In this document: piece after piece, positions 53,385 through 63,859 of the stretch
Position numbering within the stretch: position 1 is the stretch's first letter
Layout of the letters: every line of letters starts with the position of its first letter
DNA from: Gigaspora rosea
Taxonomy: Eukaryota > Glomeromycota > Glomeromycetes > Diversisporales > Gigasporaceae
Reading direction: 5' to 3'
Assembly (NCBI GenBank): GCA_003550325.1
Contig: QKWP01000032.1
Coordinates: forward strand, 597,773 to 661,772
Length of the DNA stretch: 64,000 nucleotides
Notes under the pieces: model-generated
Told to the model about the DNA's origin: nothing
What the model saw: only the letters and a program-made list of their open reading frames with translations
The model's database searches: none
Made by a program: the position numbers and the translations under genes

Positions 53385-55275
53385 ACATTATATAAGTTAG
53401 TTAGAATTAATTAGTAAAATTTTATGAATTATAAGATTTTATAAAATTTTATTAATAAAATTTNACCTAGTAACATTATATAAGTTAGTTAGAATTAATT
53501 AGTAAAATTTTATGAATTATAAGATTTTATAAAATTTTATTAATAAAATTTATAAAATCTTATTATACACAAATTTTTATTAATTAATTCTAACTTTATG
53601 CACTAAGTAAACATGTATAGCACCTAAAAATACATCAAATCAGCAGAGTTAGTTTTATTTTACTTGAAATTTGGATAATAGATGCATAATTTTGGATTTT
53701 TGATCCAAAAAGTCAAATTTAAGCATCTTTTTTCCAAATTTCAAGTAAAATAAAAACAAGACTGCCAATTTAATGTATTTTTAGGCTCTGAACAAGTTTA
53801 CTTGGCTCTGAACAAGTTTACTTAGTGAATTAATTTAGAATTAATTAGTAAAATTTTATGAATCATGAAATTTTATAGAATTTTATTAATAAAATGTTAT
53901 AAAATCTTATAATACACAAATTTTTATTAATTAATTCTAAGTTTATGCACTAAGTAAACATATTTAGCACCTAATAATGCATCAATTCAGCAGAGTTATT
54001 TTTATTTTACTTAAAATTTGGAGAATAGATGCATAATTTTGGATTTTTGATCAAAAAAGTCAAATTTAAGCATCTTTTCTCCAAATTTCAAGTAAAATAA
54101 AAACAATTCTGCCAATTTAATGCATTTTTAGGTTCTAAATAAGTTTAATTAGTGCATATTGTTAGAATTAATTAGTAAAAGTTTGTGAATCATAAGATTT
54201 TATAGAATTTTATTAATAAAATTCTATAAATCTTATAATACACAAATTTTTAATAATTAATTCTAAATTTATGTACTATATAAACATGTACAGCACCTAT
54301 AAATATATCAAATCGGCAGGGGTATTTTTATTTTACTTGAAATTTGGAATAGATGCATAATTTTGGATTTTTGATCAAAAAAGTCAAATTTAAGCATATT
54401 TTCTCCAAATTCCAAGTAAAGTAAAAACAAGACTGCTGATTTAATGTATTTTTAGGCTCTGAACAAGTTTACCTAGTGAAATAAGTTAGAATTAATTAGT
54501 AAAATTTTATGAATAATAAGATTATATAGAATTTTATTAATAAAATTCTATAAAATCTTATGATTCATAAAATTTTACTAATTAATTCTAACTTATTCAC
54601 TAGGTAAACTTGTTCAGAGCCTAAAAATACATTAAATCAGCAGAATTGTTTTTAATTTACTTGAAATTTGGAGAAAAGATGCTTAAATTTGACTTTTTTG
54701 ATCAAAAATCCAAAATTATGCATCTATTCTCCAAATTTCAAGTAAAATAAAAATAACCCTGCTGATTTGATGTATTTTTAGGTTTTGTACATGTTTACTT
54801 AGTACAAAAAGGTAGAATTAATTAATAAAAATTTGTGTATAATAAGATTTTATAAAATTTTATTAATAAAATTCTATAAAATCTTATGATTCATAAAATT
54901 TTACTAATTAATTCTAACTTATTCACTAGGTAAACTTGTTCAGAGCCTAAAAATACATTAAATCAGTAGAATTGTTTTTATTTTACTTGAACTTTGGAAA
55001 AAAGATACTTAAATTTACTTTTTTGATCAAAAATCCAATATTATGCATCTATTCTCCAAATTTTAAGTAAAATAAAAATAACTCTGCTAATTTGATGCAT
55101 TTTTAGGAACTGAATATGTTTACTTAGTGCATAAAGTTAGAATTAATTAATAAAAATTTGTGTATTATAAGATTTTATAAAATTTTATTAATAAAATTCT
55201 ATAAAATCTTATGATTCATAAAATTTTACTAATTAATTCTAACTTCATGCACTAAGTAAACTTGTCAGCACCAAA
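53385..55275. repeat. Satellite of alternating palindromes, about 5-6 units of ~330 bp
   Basis: Each unit has two inverted repeats. P1 is TTAGAATTAATTAGTAAAAT ... and its complement, with a centre near ATTTTATTAATAAAAT. P2 is TTTTACTTGAAATTTGGAGA ATAGATGCATAA ... and its complement, with a centre near TTTTTGATCAAAAAA. They are joined by linkers that include TTTTTAGGYTCTGAACAAG and GTTTACTTAGTG. Units in both relative orientations occur, so the whole array can fold at many registers. No coding potential. Confidence 0.85.
53464..53464. other. Single N flanked by a ~85-bp direct duplication (assembly join)
   Basis: The sequence from CCTAGGAACATTATATAAGT to ATTAATAAAATTT (about 53377-53463) is followed by n and then repeats almost exactly (from ACCTAGTAACATT, 53465 on). 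This is the mark of two read ends placed side by side in a repeat; unit number here is unreliable. Confidence 0.8.
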
Positions 55276-55284
55276 AATAAATAT

Positions 55285-55440
55285 AAGTATATTTAGACTC
55301 AGACCAGTCTGTATAAAATTTAGAGTCTGAGTCTGGTCCGATCCTGAACCGGACCTGAACCAGACCTATTCCGATCCTGGCCGGACCCAAACCGGACCTA
55401 ATCATTTGTTGTTTAAGCCCCCCCTAAAAAAATTTAACTT
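55285..55440. repeat. CCGGACC-rich degenerate repeat
   Basis: About eight imperfect copies of GAACCGGACCT / CCGATCCTGG in an AT-rich area, ending at CCCCCCCTAAA. It recalls the GGGCC block at 1261-1417, which also ends in TAGGG on the other strand. It may be another small GC-rich element. Confidence 0.6.
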
Positions 55441-57232
55441 GTAATGTTAAATAAAGAATTAAATTGGAGTGGCCTAATGGTACAGTAAAAATTATATTAA
55501 TTATGGAAAATAGTTGGAGAGTTTGCTCAAATTTATTTGATTATAAAAGGTAAATTCATAGAAAATTCTATTATACTATATAATATGGATAATTTACTGA
55601 TAACATTATAGAATATATATTGAAACTTTACTAAATTTTTATAAAAATCTATTTATATAGAAAAAGCTGAAACCTTTTAATAATAATCATGAAATAAATT
55701 TGGAAGCATTATGGAAATAAAACAATACATATACGAAAACATTACTGAACTTCTATAAAGAGCTATAAGCATATACAATATGTGCATCTCTTTGAGCAAA
55801 TCTAATTCTTCTGTTTAATTCTTGGTCTTTTTACCAGCCCTTACACTATGTGAGGAAGTCTTTTTTGCCATTTGTTCTCTTTTTCTCTTTTTGTCTATAC
55901 AAAGAATAAATTAGATACTATAGTATGAACAATAAAAAATACCATATATTGTGAGATAATTAATTAAGTACCAGAATCTTGGGCATCACCTTCAACTATT
56001 TTTGATATTGTTTCAATATTATTAAATTTTTGTGCAAAAGAACGAAGACCTTTTCTTATGTTATTCTCCAGGATTACAGTGTGAAGATATATATATATTG
56101 TGTATTAGGTCTGAAGTTTATATCTTACCATCATTTTTGAGATTTCTAATATTTTGATAATTGTTGACTTAAATATTTGTGTACATGGCCATATAGGGGC
56201 TAAATTTTGTTTTTTTGCCTTATTTTTTTTAAGTGTTGAGGCGTTTTCTTGACCAACATCTGCATGTAATGCACTGCTTGTAGTCGTTAAAGCATTATCA
56301 GATTCAAGTACACTTTCATTTGTATTGCCTTGGTCATCCTCCAAAATTACAATATCTTGTCCTATATTTGATACAAGATCAAATTTATTTTGTTTTGTGA
56401 TATTAACGGTAGATCTGAAGTTTTATACATTACTATCATTTTCGAGATTTCTAATATTTTGATAATTATTAACTTTAATATTTGTGCTATGCGGTCGCAT
56501 AGTGACTGAATTTCGTTTTTTTGCCTTATTTTTTTTAAGTGTTGAGGCATTTTCTTGACCAACATCAGCATGTAATGCACTGCTTGCAATTGTTAAAGCA
56601 TCATCAGGTTCAAGTATACTTTCATTTGTATTGCCTTGGTCACTCTCCGAAATTACAATACCTTGTTCTATATTTGATAAAAGATCAAATTTTTTTTTTG
56701 TTTTGTGATATTAATAATAGATCTGAAGTTTTATATGTTGCCATCATTTTTGAGATTTCTAATATTTTGATTAGGACCCCAAACAATCTATGTGAGGTCA
56801 TAGTTGAAAAATAGCTAATAGAGGGCCATTTTTCAAAAAAGGCTATATTTGAAAAGTAGGTATTGGAGAAAAAGGTTATATTTGAAACCTGCTAAATAGC
56901 AAAATAGGTATATTTTAAAGAATGCTAATAGGGGTAATTTTTATAAATGTTATATTTGAAATGTGCTAATGAAAAATCTGGGCAATAATAGTAACCCGGC
57001 AGGTAAAAAGGAGAGAGGAGTAAAAGAAAAAGAGGGTAAAAGAGAGAGAGAGGTAAAAGGGAGAGAGTAGTAAAAGAGAAAGAGGGATAAAAAAGAGAGG
57101 AGATAAAAATTGATCAAAATGGCCTTTTTTTTTTAAGTCTTTTGGCACAATTTGTGGTATATATATTTATGATCCTTGGTTGTTTGTGAATTAAACAGGT
57201 TTAAGAGATTTATGTACTTATATATGTTTTAC

Positions 57233-58760
57233 CTCAGATTGCTTCTTGTGTCAGATCTAATTCGACATGCGTTAGATGCCGATTTTCAGATGATGCACGT
57301 CATCTGTCGATTGGTCATCTGACGTGCATGGGTTGTAATCTAGGTTTTAAACTGACGCACTGTTATAATCACATGTTTAATTATAATTTTTTAGCAATAG
57401 AGACCCTGTGATCAACCAATTAAATTGATCACGCAATCGAGCGTTTCTTTAATTAATAAAGGTTTTTTTATTTAAAAAAAAAATTACAAGAAAATAATAC
57501 AACGAAAACGAAACGAACACTTATATTTATAAACGTTGTTGCATAACAAAAAAATTTTATTACGCAATGAACTGCAAACTAATCTGCCCACCCACTTTAT
57601 TTAAAATCACTCGCCCACCAACCCACTTTATTTAAAAGTTTCAGAAACACAGAAAATTCGACATGAACACCAATGATGATTCCAAAGAAAGACTTTAACG
57701 AAAACTCTATGACGACTCCAATGGCAAAACAATACATGGAAGAAAGAATTAGTAATTATAAAAAAAAAAGAAAGATGAGACAAACTAACGACCAAAAAAA
57801 AATGAAAAAACTTACACAAGGACGACGGCACCAATAACTCCTATTGTGACGACTCTAATGGCGAAATATCATATATCTGGAAGAAAAGAAGAATTAGTTA
57901 GAATCATAAATAAATAAAAGGTAAAACAAAGTAACCACCAAAAAACGAACCAAAAAATTATTTGATAGCGAGGCACCAATAACTCCAATAGCGCCAACTT
58001 TAGCGACGAAATCATACCTGGAAGAAAAGAAGCGTTAGCAAATATATAGTAAAAAAAAAAGTAAGAAAGATAAAAAAAACACAAAGTAATAACAAAAAAC
58101 GAATGAAAAACTTACCTGACGGCAATGGCACAAACAACTCCAATTATGATGACTCCAGCAGCGAAATCATACCTGGAAGAGAAGAAACGTTAGAAGTATA
58201 TAGTAGAAAGAAAAAAAAGTGACAAAAAGAAAAAAAACACATGCAAAGTAACAACCAAAAAAACAAATGAAAAACTTACCCGATAGCGATAGTACAGAGG
58301 ACTCCAATAGTGACGACTCCAGCAGCAAATACACCTGAAGAGAGAAAACGTTAGTAATATATTAATAAAAAAAGAGTAAAGTAACGACCAAAAAATGAAT
58401 GAAAAACTTACCCAATGGCAATGGCACAGAGAACCCCAATAGTGGCGACTCTAGTGGCGAAACGTTAGTAATATATAGTAAAAAGAAAAAAAGTATGACA
58501 AGAAAAAAAAGAGCAAAGTAACGACCAAAAATCGAACGAAAAACTTACCCGACGGTGATAGCACAGAGAACAATGACAAAAACATTTAAAAAAATCTTTT
58601 CAAAAAGGCCCGAAAAAAAATTCTTTTTTTAGATTTTGATGATTTTGCATTAGATTACAACCCACACACGTCAGACAACTAATCGACAGGTGACATGCGT
58701 TATTTAAAAATCAGCATCTGATACGCGTCAGATTAGATCTGACACAAGAAGCGATCTGAG
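57233..58760. repeat. Inner inverted repeats (~110 bp) around the exon-like array
   Basis: Left CTCAGATTGCTTCTTGTGTC through TGGGTTGTAATCTA (57233-57343); right, reversed, CTCAGATCGCTTCTTGTGTC through TGGGTTGTAATCTA (58760-58650). The arms include TCATCTGACGTGCATGGG-type sequence. They may be a second, nested transposon or subterminal repeats of the outer one. No target duplication was seen. Confidence 0.7.
57630..58575 (-). other. Tandem array of ~57-nt exon-like modules encoding YDFAAGVVTIGVLCAIAIG-like peptides
   Basis: On the minus strand seven modules, at about 58575-58552, 58468-58413, 58334-58282, 58174-58117, 58017-57965, 57875-57816 and 57752-57650, encode variants such as FATRVATIGVLCAIAIG, VFAAGVVTIGVLCTIAIG, YDFAAGVIIIGVVCAIAV, YDFVAKVGAIGVIGASL and YFAIRVVTIGVIGAVVLV. 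Five are followed by (G)GTAAGTTTTTC or a close form (one TGTAAG), and four are preceded by CTTTTCTTCCAG-like acceptors. The best-preserved module is exactly 57 nt with phase 1 at both edges, so spliced modules would stay in frame, giving a hydrophobic Gly/Val/Ile/Ala solenoid or membrane protein. Intron-like spacers are 70-110 nt and A/G-rich. No start or terminal exon was identified. Some modules have lost a splice edge or hold small deletions, so the present array may be dead. Confidence 0.55.
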
Positions 58761-59165
58761 CACAACATATATACCAAACCAAAAGCACTAACCAAAAAAT
58801 TTTTACTATGATGCTCAAATATAACCTCACATAGATTATACGGGGTTCTTTTTGATTGTTAACTTTAATATTTGTGCTACGTGATTGCATAGTAACCAAA
58901 TTTTGTTTTTTTTTGCCTTATTTTTTTACATATCGGCGATTTGGTTCAACTACAAAATCAACAAATCATGATTGAGGATTATCAAAGAAATTTCGTTTAT
59001 AGTATGAATTTTCATAAAAACAGCCTTTTAACTAACCTTGTGTTTATAATTAAATACGTAGAAAATTATGGTGCTTATATATTTAATTATAAGCCAAATA
59101 TGTGTTAAAAAGCTCAGTTTTTTAAAAATTTGCTTCCAAGTTTATCCTTGATGTTGTCAACACAT

Positions 59166-59992
59166 TGTTAGACCTAGAAAAACGTATGAAACGTACAATG
59201 GCGGTAACTCTTGATCCCGTGATCCAATTTTAACGAAACAACTACCATCGTAACCTCCTCGATGAGACCTTTCGAATGGTACCAAAACCATCTCGATCAG
59301 ACCGTTCTAGCCCAAGCTAGTCATAACTGAATGATTGGTCTTTACAAAACGTCCTACTGCGCCCAAATCTTATTGGATGATCAATACTGCACCACCCATG
59401 ACACTGAAATATCAGACATTTCGAGTAATCCTAGACATTTCAGTTAATCACAGATATGTCTGACATTCTGGACATTTTAGACATTTGGGACATAACAGTT
59501 TTGACAAATATAATTAACATATCTAATATAGCTAATATTTAGGATATATATAACATATTTATTATCTTTATTATATTCATTATAGCCATTATATTTAGCA
59601 TTAGCATATATCAAATCTATCGATTATATAGATTTCTTTATTTCTTATTGTATTTATTTATATTGGACAAACATGTATAAATACTCAAAGTTTTTCCTTT
59701 GCTAAAAAGCAGAGTGAAGAATCTCTAGTTTATTGAATAAAATAGTAGTGAAGTAGTGTGTCTTCACTGAAATACAATTGATACAATTCTTAGTATCCTC
59801 ATATACTATTAATTGTGGCCTTTTTCGTAATTGCAAATTCCCCAAGCCTCTTTACCAAATACTGCCCAAATAACAGTATCCCTTCCGACTCTTGCATACT
59901 ACAGTAATTAGTGTGAATTACATAAAGTGTCTCCTTGCATTAGTCGCTCTGTCTCTAGCATTTCTCTAAAGAGGTAGAAATCTAGGTTGACA
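59166..59992 (+). repeat. 5' LTR of gypsy element 2
   Basis: 827 bp, TGTTAGACCTAGAAAA start, TCTAGGTTGACA end. It shares its start, a stretch around 59774-59815 (TTCTTAGTATCCTCATATAC) and its end with the solo LTR at 3574-4320. A promoter-like TGTATAAATACTC lies at about 59670. Confidence 0.85.
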
Positions 59993-59995
59993 AAT

Positions 59996-60012
59996 CGGTG
60001 GTGACTGTAAGA
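59996..60012 (+). other. Putative primer-binding site of gypsy element 2
   Basis: GGTGGTGACTGTAAGAT three bases after the LTR, matching gypsy 1 at 17574. Confidence 0.6.
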
Positions 60013-60226
60013 TTCACCAACTCCAAAAAAGAAAGAAAACGTCAGTAAGAACCGTTTACAAATTGAAGCATCCTGAAACGAATTTTTTGAAGCTATATAA
60101 ATGAAGAGCTTACGGAGCTTTTCTACTAAGCATATCATAGTAGAGAAACGCAACGCTAAAGCACTATAGCCGTCTGAACATTGGAAGGACTTAATCGTTT
60201 GAAGTGAAAGCATAAGTGTTTGCATT

Positions 60227-60643
60227 GTGACAAACAGCTTCAAACAAGATAGAACACTAGTGAATGAATTTGATTTTGGAAAGTACTTATCTAAGATAGT
60301 TCAACATCAATTCCTACATATATACCAGCTTCTTATTGAACAGAAAAAGGATTCTTGTGAAATTTGTTACCCTTTTACTATTGCTATATCTATACCCTTT
60401 CAAAATTTTGCTAGTTGGTATAAGAAAACATTTCCTGTTGTTAATTTTACTAGAAAATCATTAGAATATTTTAATACCCTTAAAAACATTTACAAAGAAT
60501 TTAACTTACTTCAACATAAGAATACTATCTTTAAGTTAATTTATAGTATTAGATATCAAAGTTCACCTGGCAATATAATTGATATTATTCATCTTATTGC
60601 GTTTACAGCTATATATTCTAATTTTTTGAAAAGAACTCTTTAA
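60227..60643 (+). CDS. Pre-gag ORF of gypsy element 2 (CxxCYP motif)
   Basis: 138 residues without a stop, from a non-ATG codon; the reading is open from 60227. Contains YQLLIEQKKDSCEICYPFT, then KNIYKEFNLLQHKNTIFKLI, and coding continues in another frame to about 60795 (LADREPIEDIFKQITPGTPY). It corresponds to 17620-17865 in gypsy 1. It may be an extra N-terminal part of Gag or a separate protein. No known domain. Confidence 0.5.
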   Translation: MTNSFKQDRTLVNEFDFGKYLSKIVQHQFLHIYQLLIEQKKDSCEICYPFTIAISIPFQNFASWYKKTFPVVNFTRKSLEYFNTLKNIYKEFNLLQHKNTIFKLIYSIRYQSSPGNIIDIIHLIAFTAIYSNFLKRTL

Positions 60644-60863
60644 ATTTAACTGATGAAGAGCTTGCTGATAGGGAACCTATTGAGGACATTTTTAAACAAA
60701 TTACTCCTGGAACTCCCTATTTCCTATTTGTATCAACTTTAGTTCATAACCCACTTTCTGAATTATCTTATTTTGGTGTTAATCTTCTACTTTAAATCTT
60801 ACCTTCAATTTCTCCTTACCCAAACCAAAGCCTATTATAAAACTGTTAGTAAAAACATTAACA

Positions 60864-62004
60864 ATGGCATCCAATGATAAAATTTTAAACTATCTTAAGG
60901 CCAATACCACTGGCTCTATCCTACTTAGAATTGAACCTTTTTTTGGGGATAGGACACAAGACCACTATACCTGGATTGAGAGCTTTGAAAAAAGCTACAT
61001 CAGCAAACAAATGGAATGCTATGCGAAAAAGAGAAGTTTTACCTGCTTTCTTACATGGAGTGGCCGTTGAGTGGCAAGAAGCATTCTATGGTACTCAAAC
61101 CACCACTAGTGGTCCCAATTGGAATTATCTGTAGAAAGCTATTACTAATGATTTCAAGGAGACATTTTGTACCCAACGTTGGAAAAACAAGTGGCTAAAA
61201 GAATTGGATACCATTAAACAAGGATCTGACGAACCTGTGGAAGCCTACTATAGCAGATTCAATCGCTTAATTAAAAGAAGTGAAATTACCGATGGTGCTA
61301 GGAATTTATTTTATTTCAAGAAAGGATTACGCGCAGAATTGTTCTCCATGCTTTCTATGTATGCTCCAACTGACTTAGCGAGGTTCCGCACTCTGATACA
61401 AAACTATGAACAGAACAAAGATTTCGCAACTAATGCTCAACCTGAAAAAGTCAATCTAGCTGGCTTTGAAAAGGATATTGAAAATTTGACCAAACAAATG
61501 CAACAAATGACTATCAACTATGCCACTATTGCATCTGCTCTATCTGCTCAAACTGAGACTACCAAGTCTCCCAGATTTCAATTAACTACTCAATTTAGGC
61601 CAAACTGGAGCCAAGCTTACCAACCCAGAAAAACCAATTATAATTGCTATGCGTGTGGAGAATATGGACATGCTGCTAAAGATTGTATGTCAGAAAGGAA
61701 AACCACTTATGAACAATGAAACCAAATGAATAAATCTCACTTCGTAAAAAGAAGAAATATTAATATGGTTGAAGTTAAAGATGATGATGACTACTGGGAG
61801 GATGAAGTATATGTTACCCACCCATCTCGAGTTTCTCCCTATAGCACCAACCGTAAGGAACAAAAGGAAAAGCAAAGATTATCTGAATCTAAAAAAGAGT
61901 TGTACCTACGTAACAGGACTGTTACTCCCTCACAAAACTTCAATTCTGAACCTGAACCTATCGAAATTGATACTCTAATCAAAATTGCAAAGCCTACAAA
62001 ATGA
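60864..62004 (+). pseudogene. Gag polyprotein of gypsy element 2
   Basis: Starts MASNDKILNYLKANTTGSIL. After a frame change near 60975 come KREVLPAFLHGVAVEWQEAF and, after a TAG at 61132, TNDFKETFCTQRW. From 61204: EPVEAYYSRFNRLIKRSEIT, LTKQMQQMTINYATIASALS, and the zinc knuckle CYACGEYGHAAKDC (61639-61680). TGA codons at 61717 and 62002 interrupt an otherwise continuous frame to the protease. It gives the reference for the more damaged gypsy 1 gag. Confidence 0.88.
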
Positions 62005-62580
62005 ACTCCTGTTAAACGATTACTATCTGTTATTGATGAGCTTGAACCTTATAATATTATCAATGATATTCTGAATACCAAAGTTAGTATGACCATTGGT
62101 CAAGCACTTCAATTACCTACCCAACAGAAAAATTTGGCCCAGGCCCTAAAGCGAAGAACTACAACTACTGAAGCTAACCATGTTGAGCCTGAAAGAAATT
62201 GGAAAACTGTGGCAATGAGATGTCATGTATGAATCAAAGGGAACCCTATTGTAGCTATACTTGATTCTGGTGCTGCAGTAAGCATTATTACCAGAAAACT
62301 AATGGAAAAATTGAGACTACAACCTGACTGGGACTCCAAAACTATTGTAATCACGGCAAATGGAAACAGAGCAAAAGCTCTAGGAATCATTGACAATGTT
62401 AAAATCGCCTTACAAGATATTGCTATCCCTATCAATCTACAAGTGATCGAATCATCTGATGAAACCCTTCTATTGGAAACTGATTGGTTTAATAAATCTT
62501 GAGCTAAACTTGACTTTGGTGCTCATACCTTACATATTTGATACCTTGGGAAACAAGCAACTATTAATACACTCATGTCA
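62005..62580 (+). pseudogene. Aspartic protease of gypsy element 2
   Basis: One frame reads VKRLLSVIDELEPYNIINDI, then after a TGA at about 62230 IKGNPIVAILDSGAAVSIIT (catalytic DSGA at about 62265), MEKLRLQPDWDSKTIVITAN, and LLLETDWFNKS with TGA at 62500 and 62539. The continuous frame apart from TGA stops suggests point inactivation. Confidence 0.85.
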
Positions 62581-62589
62581 CTACCTCGA

Positions 62590-63720
62590 AACCAACTAAC
62601 ATTAATGATGAGTTTGAGGATGACGAATGGATTGAGGAATTGGAAAATGAAAAGAAAGAAACCTTCATGTCTGAAGAAGCCTATCTTTCTGACGACAGTT
62701 CTACTACTTCCGTTAATTACTTTTCTGAAAAGGAACTATATGAAAACCCTTGGGAAGATCTTATTCAAGAAAAGAATCCTGCTACTTATCTAACTGGAGT
62801 TATGACTATTAAAATTCAAGAAGACCCTATCGTCCCTAATATGAGTGAAAACCTAACCAATAGTGAAACTACAAAAGCAAGAGAAACCTTAATGAACAAC
62901 TGGAATATATTTGTACAAAATATATCTGAAGAAGGACAAACCATGGAGTCAGGACAAACCAATATTGTCTGTCACCAGATTGATACTAGTAAGGCTAGGC
63001 CCATTAAGCAAAGAGCATACTGAGTTGCTCCTGATGAACAAGCTTTTCTCGAAAATGAAATTCACGCTATGGAACATTGAGGAGTCATTCGAGAGTCTGT
63101 TAGCCCTTGGTCTTCTCCTGTCGTACTTGTACCTAATAAAGGGAGGAAAGAAAAGAATCTGTATCGATTACAGAAAACTTAATGTCATCACTGAGAAGGA
63201 TATTTATCCTTTACCAAATATTGATGAAATATTATCTGTATTTGAAGGAGCCCAATGGTTTACAGGTCTTGATCTAGCAAGCGGCTATTGGCAAGTAGCT
63301 GTGCAAGAAGAAGACAAAAAGAAAACTGCATTTATCACTAAATTTGGGACCTACAAGTTTAATGTTATGCCCTTTGGACTCTGTAACGCCACTGCCACCT
63401 TTTAAAGATTGATAGATCAATTACTATATCCTTTCAAAAATCAATTTGTTGTCATCAATTTGGATAACATTACTATTTATTCAAGAACTTTTGAAGATCA
63501 TATTTACCATCTACAAACCATTTTCAATGTGCTAAGAGAAGCAAACCTAAAACCCAACTTAGAAAAATGCTTCTTTTTCCTAGAACAGATTAAATTTTTA
63601 GAACATATTGTAAGCAGGGAGAAATCTCACCAGATGAAGGAAAAATTGAGAAAATCAAAAACTTTCCTATCCCTACTACTGTGTGCCAGATAAGAAGCTT
63701 CCTAGGATTAGCATCTTATT
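62590..63720 (+). pseudogene. Reverse transcriptase of gypsy element 2
   Basis: An acidic linker (DEFEDDEWIEELENEKKE) follows a frameshift near 62590. RT motifs: VAPDEQAFLENEIHAMEH, WSSPVVLVPNKG, KRICIDYRKLNVITEKDIYP, LDLASGYWQVAVQEEDKKKT, FGTYKFNVMPFGLCNATATF, then LDNITIYSRTFEDH at about 63455. The catalytic YLDD is NLDN here, so the second Asp is lost. TGA at 63021 and 63078 replace residues that are usually Arg in related elements; TAA at 63403 replaces a likely Gln. A frameshift lies near 63140 and another near 63625. Confidence 0.88.
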
Positions 63721-63859
63721 ATAAAAATTCATTAAGGGATTTTCTAGAATTGCCAAACCATTGAACTAGCTATTACAAAAAGACAAACCTTATATTTGGA
63801 CTACTGACCAAAATGAAGCCTTCCATACTCTAAAAGAATATTTAATTTCTGCACCAATC

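Larger units (their letters stand above)
56773..58849. mobile_element. AGGACCCC-related long element, 8-bp duplication, carrying an exon-like array
   Basis: 2077 bp, flanked by TTTTGATT (56765-56772, 58850-58857). Ends AGGACCCCAAACAATCTATG and, reversed, AGAACCCCGTATAATCTATG; the inverted repeats continue through TGAGGTCATA. The flanking host repeat has an uninterrupted copy 300 bp away (ATTTTGATAATTATTAAC, about 56455-56472), which serves as an empty site. No transposase is seen. Confidence 0.87.
55800..58960 (-). pseudogene. Repeat-containing protein gene, unrecognised, interrupted by a 2.08-kb element
   Basis: On the minus strand, units of about 300 bp encode DQGNTNESVLESDNALTTTS, then SALHADVGQENASTLKKNKA and KK. 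One unit ends near 56105, a second near 56400, and a third is split at 56772/58850 by the TIR element. After the units comes ENNIRKGLRSFAQKFNNIET and ISKIVEGDAQDSG, then a probable intron (GTACTTAATTAA ... TTCTTTGTATAG, about 55968-55898) and a last exon KRKREQMAKKTSSHSVRAGK plus KTKN, ending near 55824. The C-terminus is strongly basic, like a nuclear or DNA-binding tail. Frame changes occur in the second unit. Not recognised. Confidence 0.5.
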
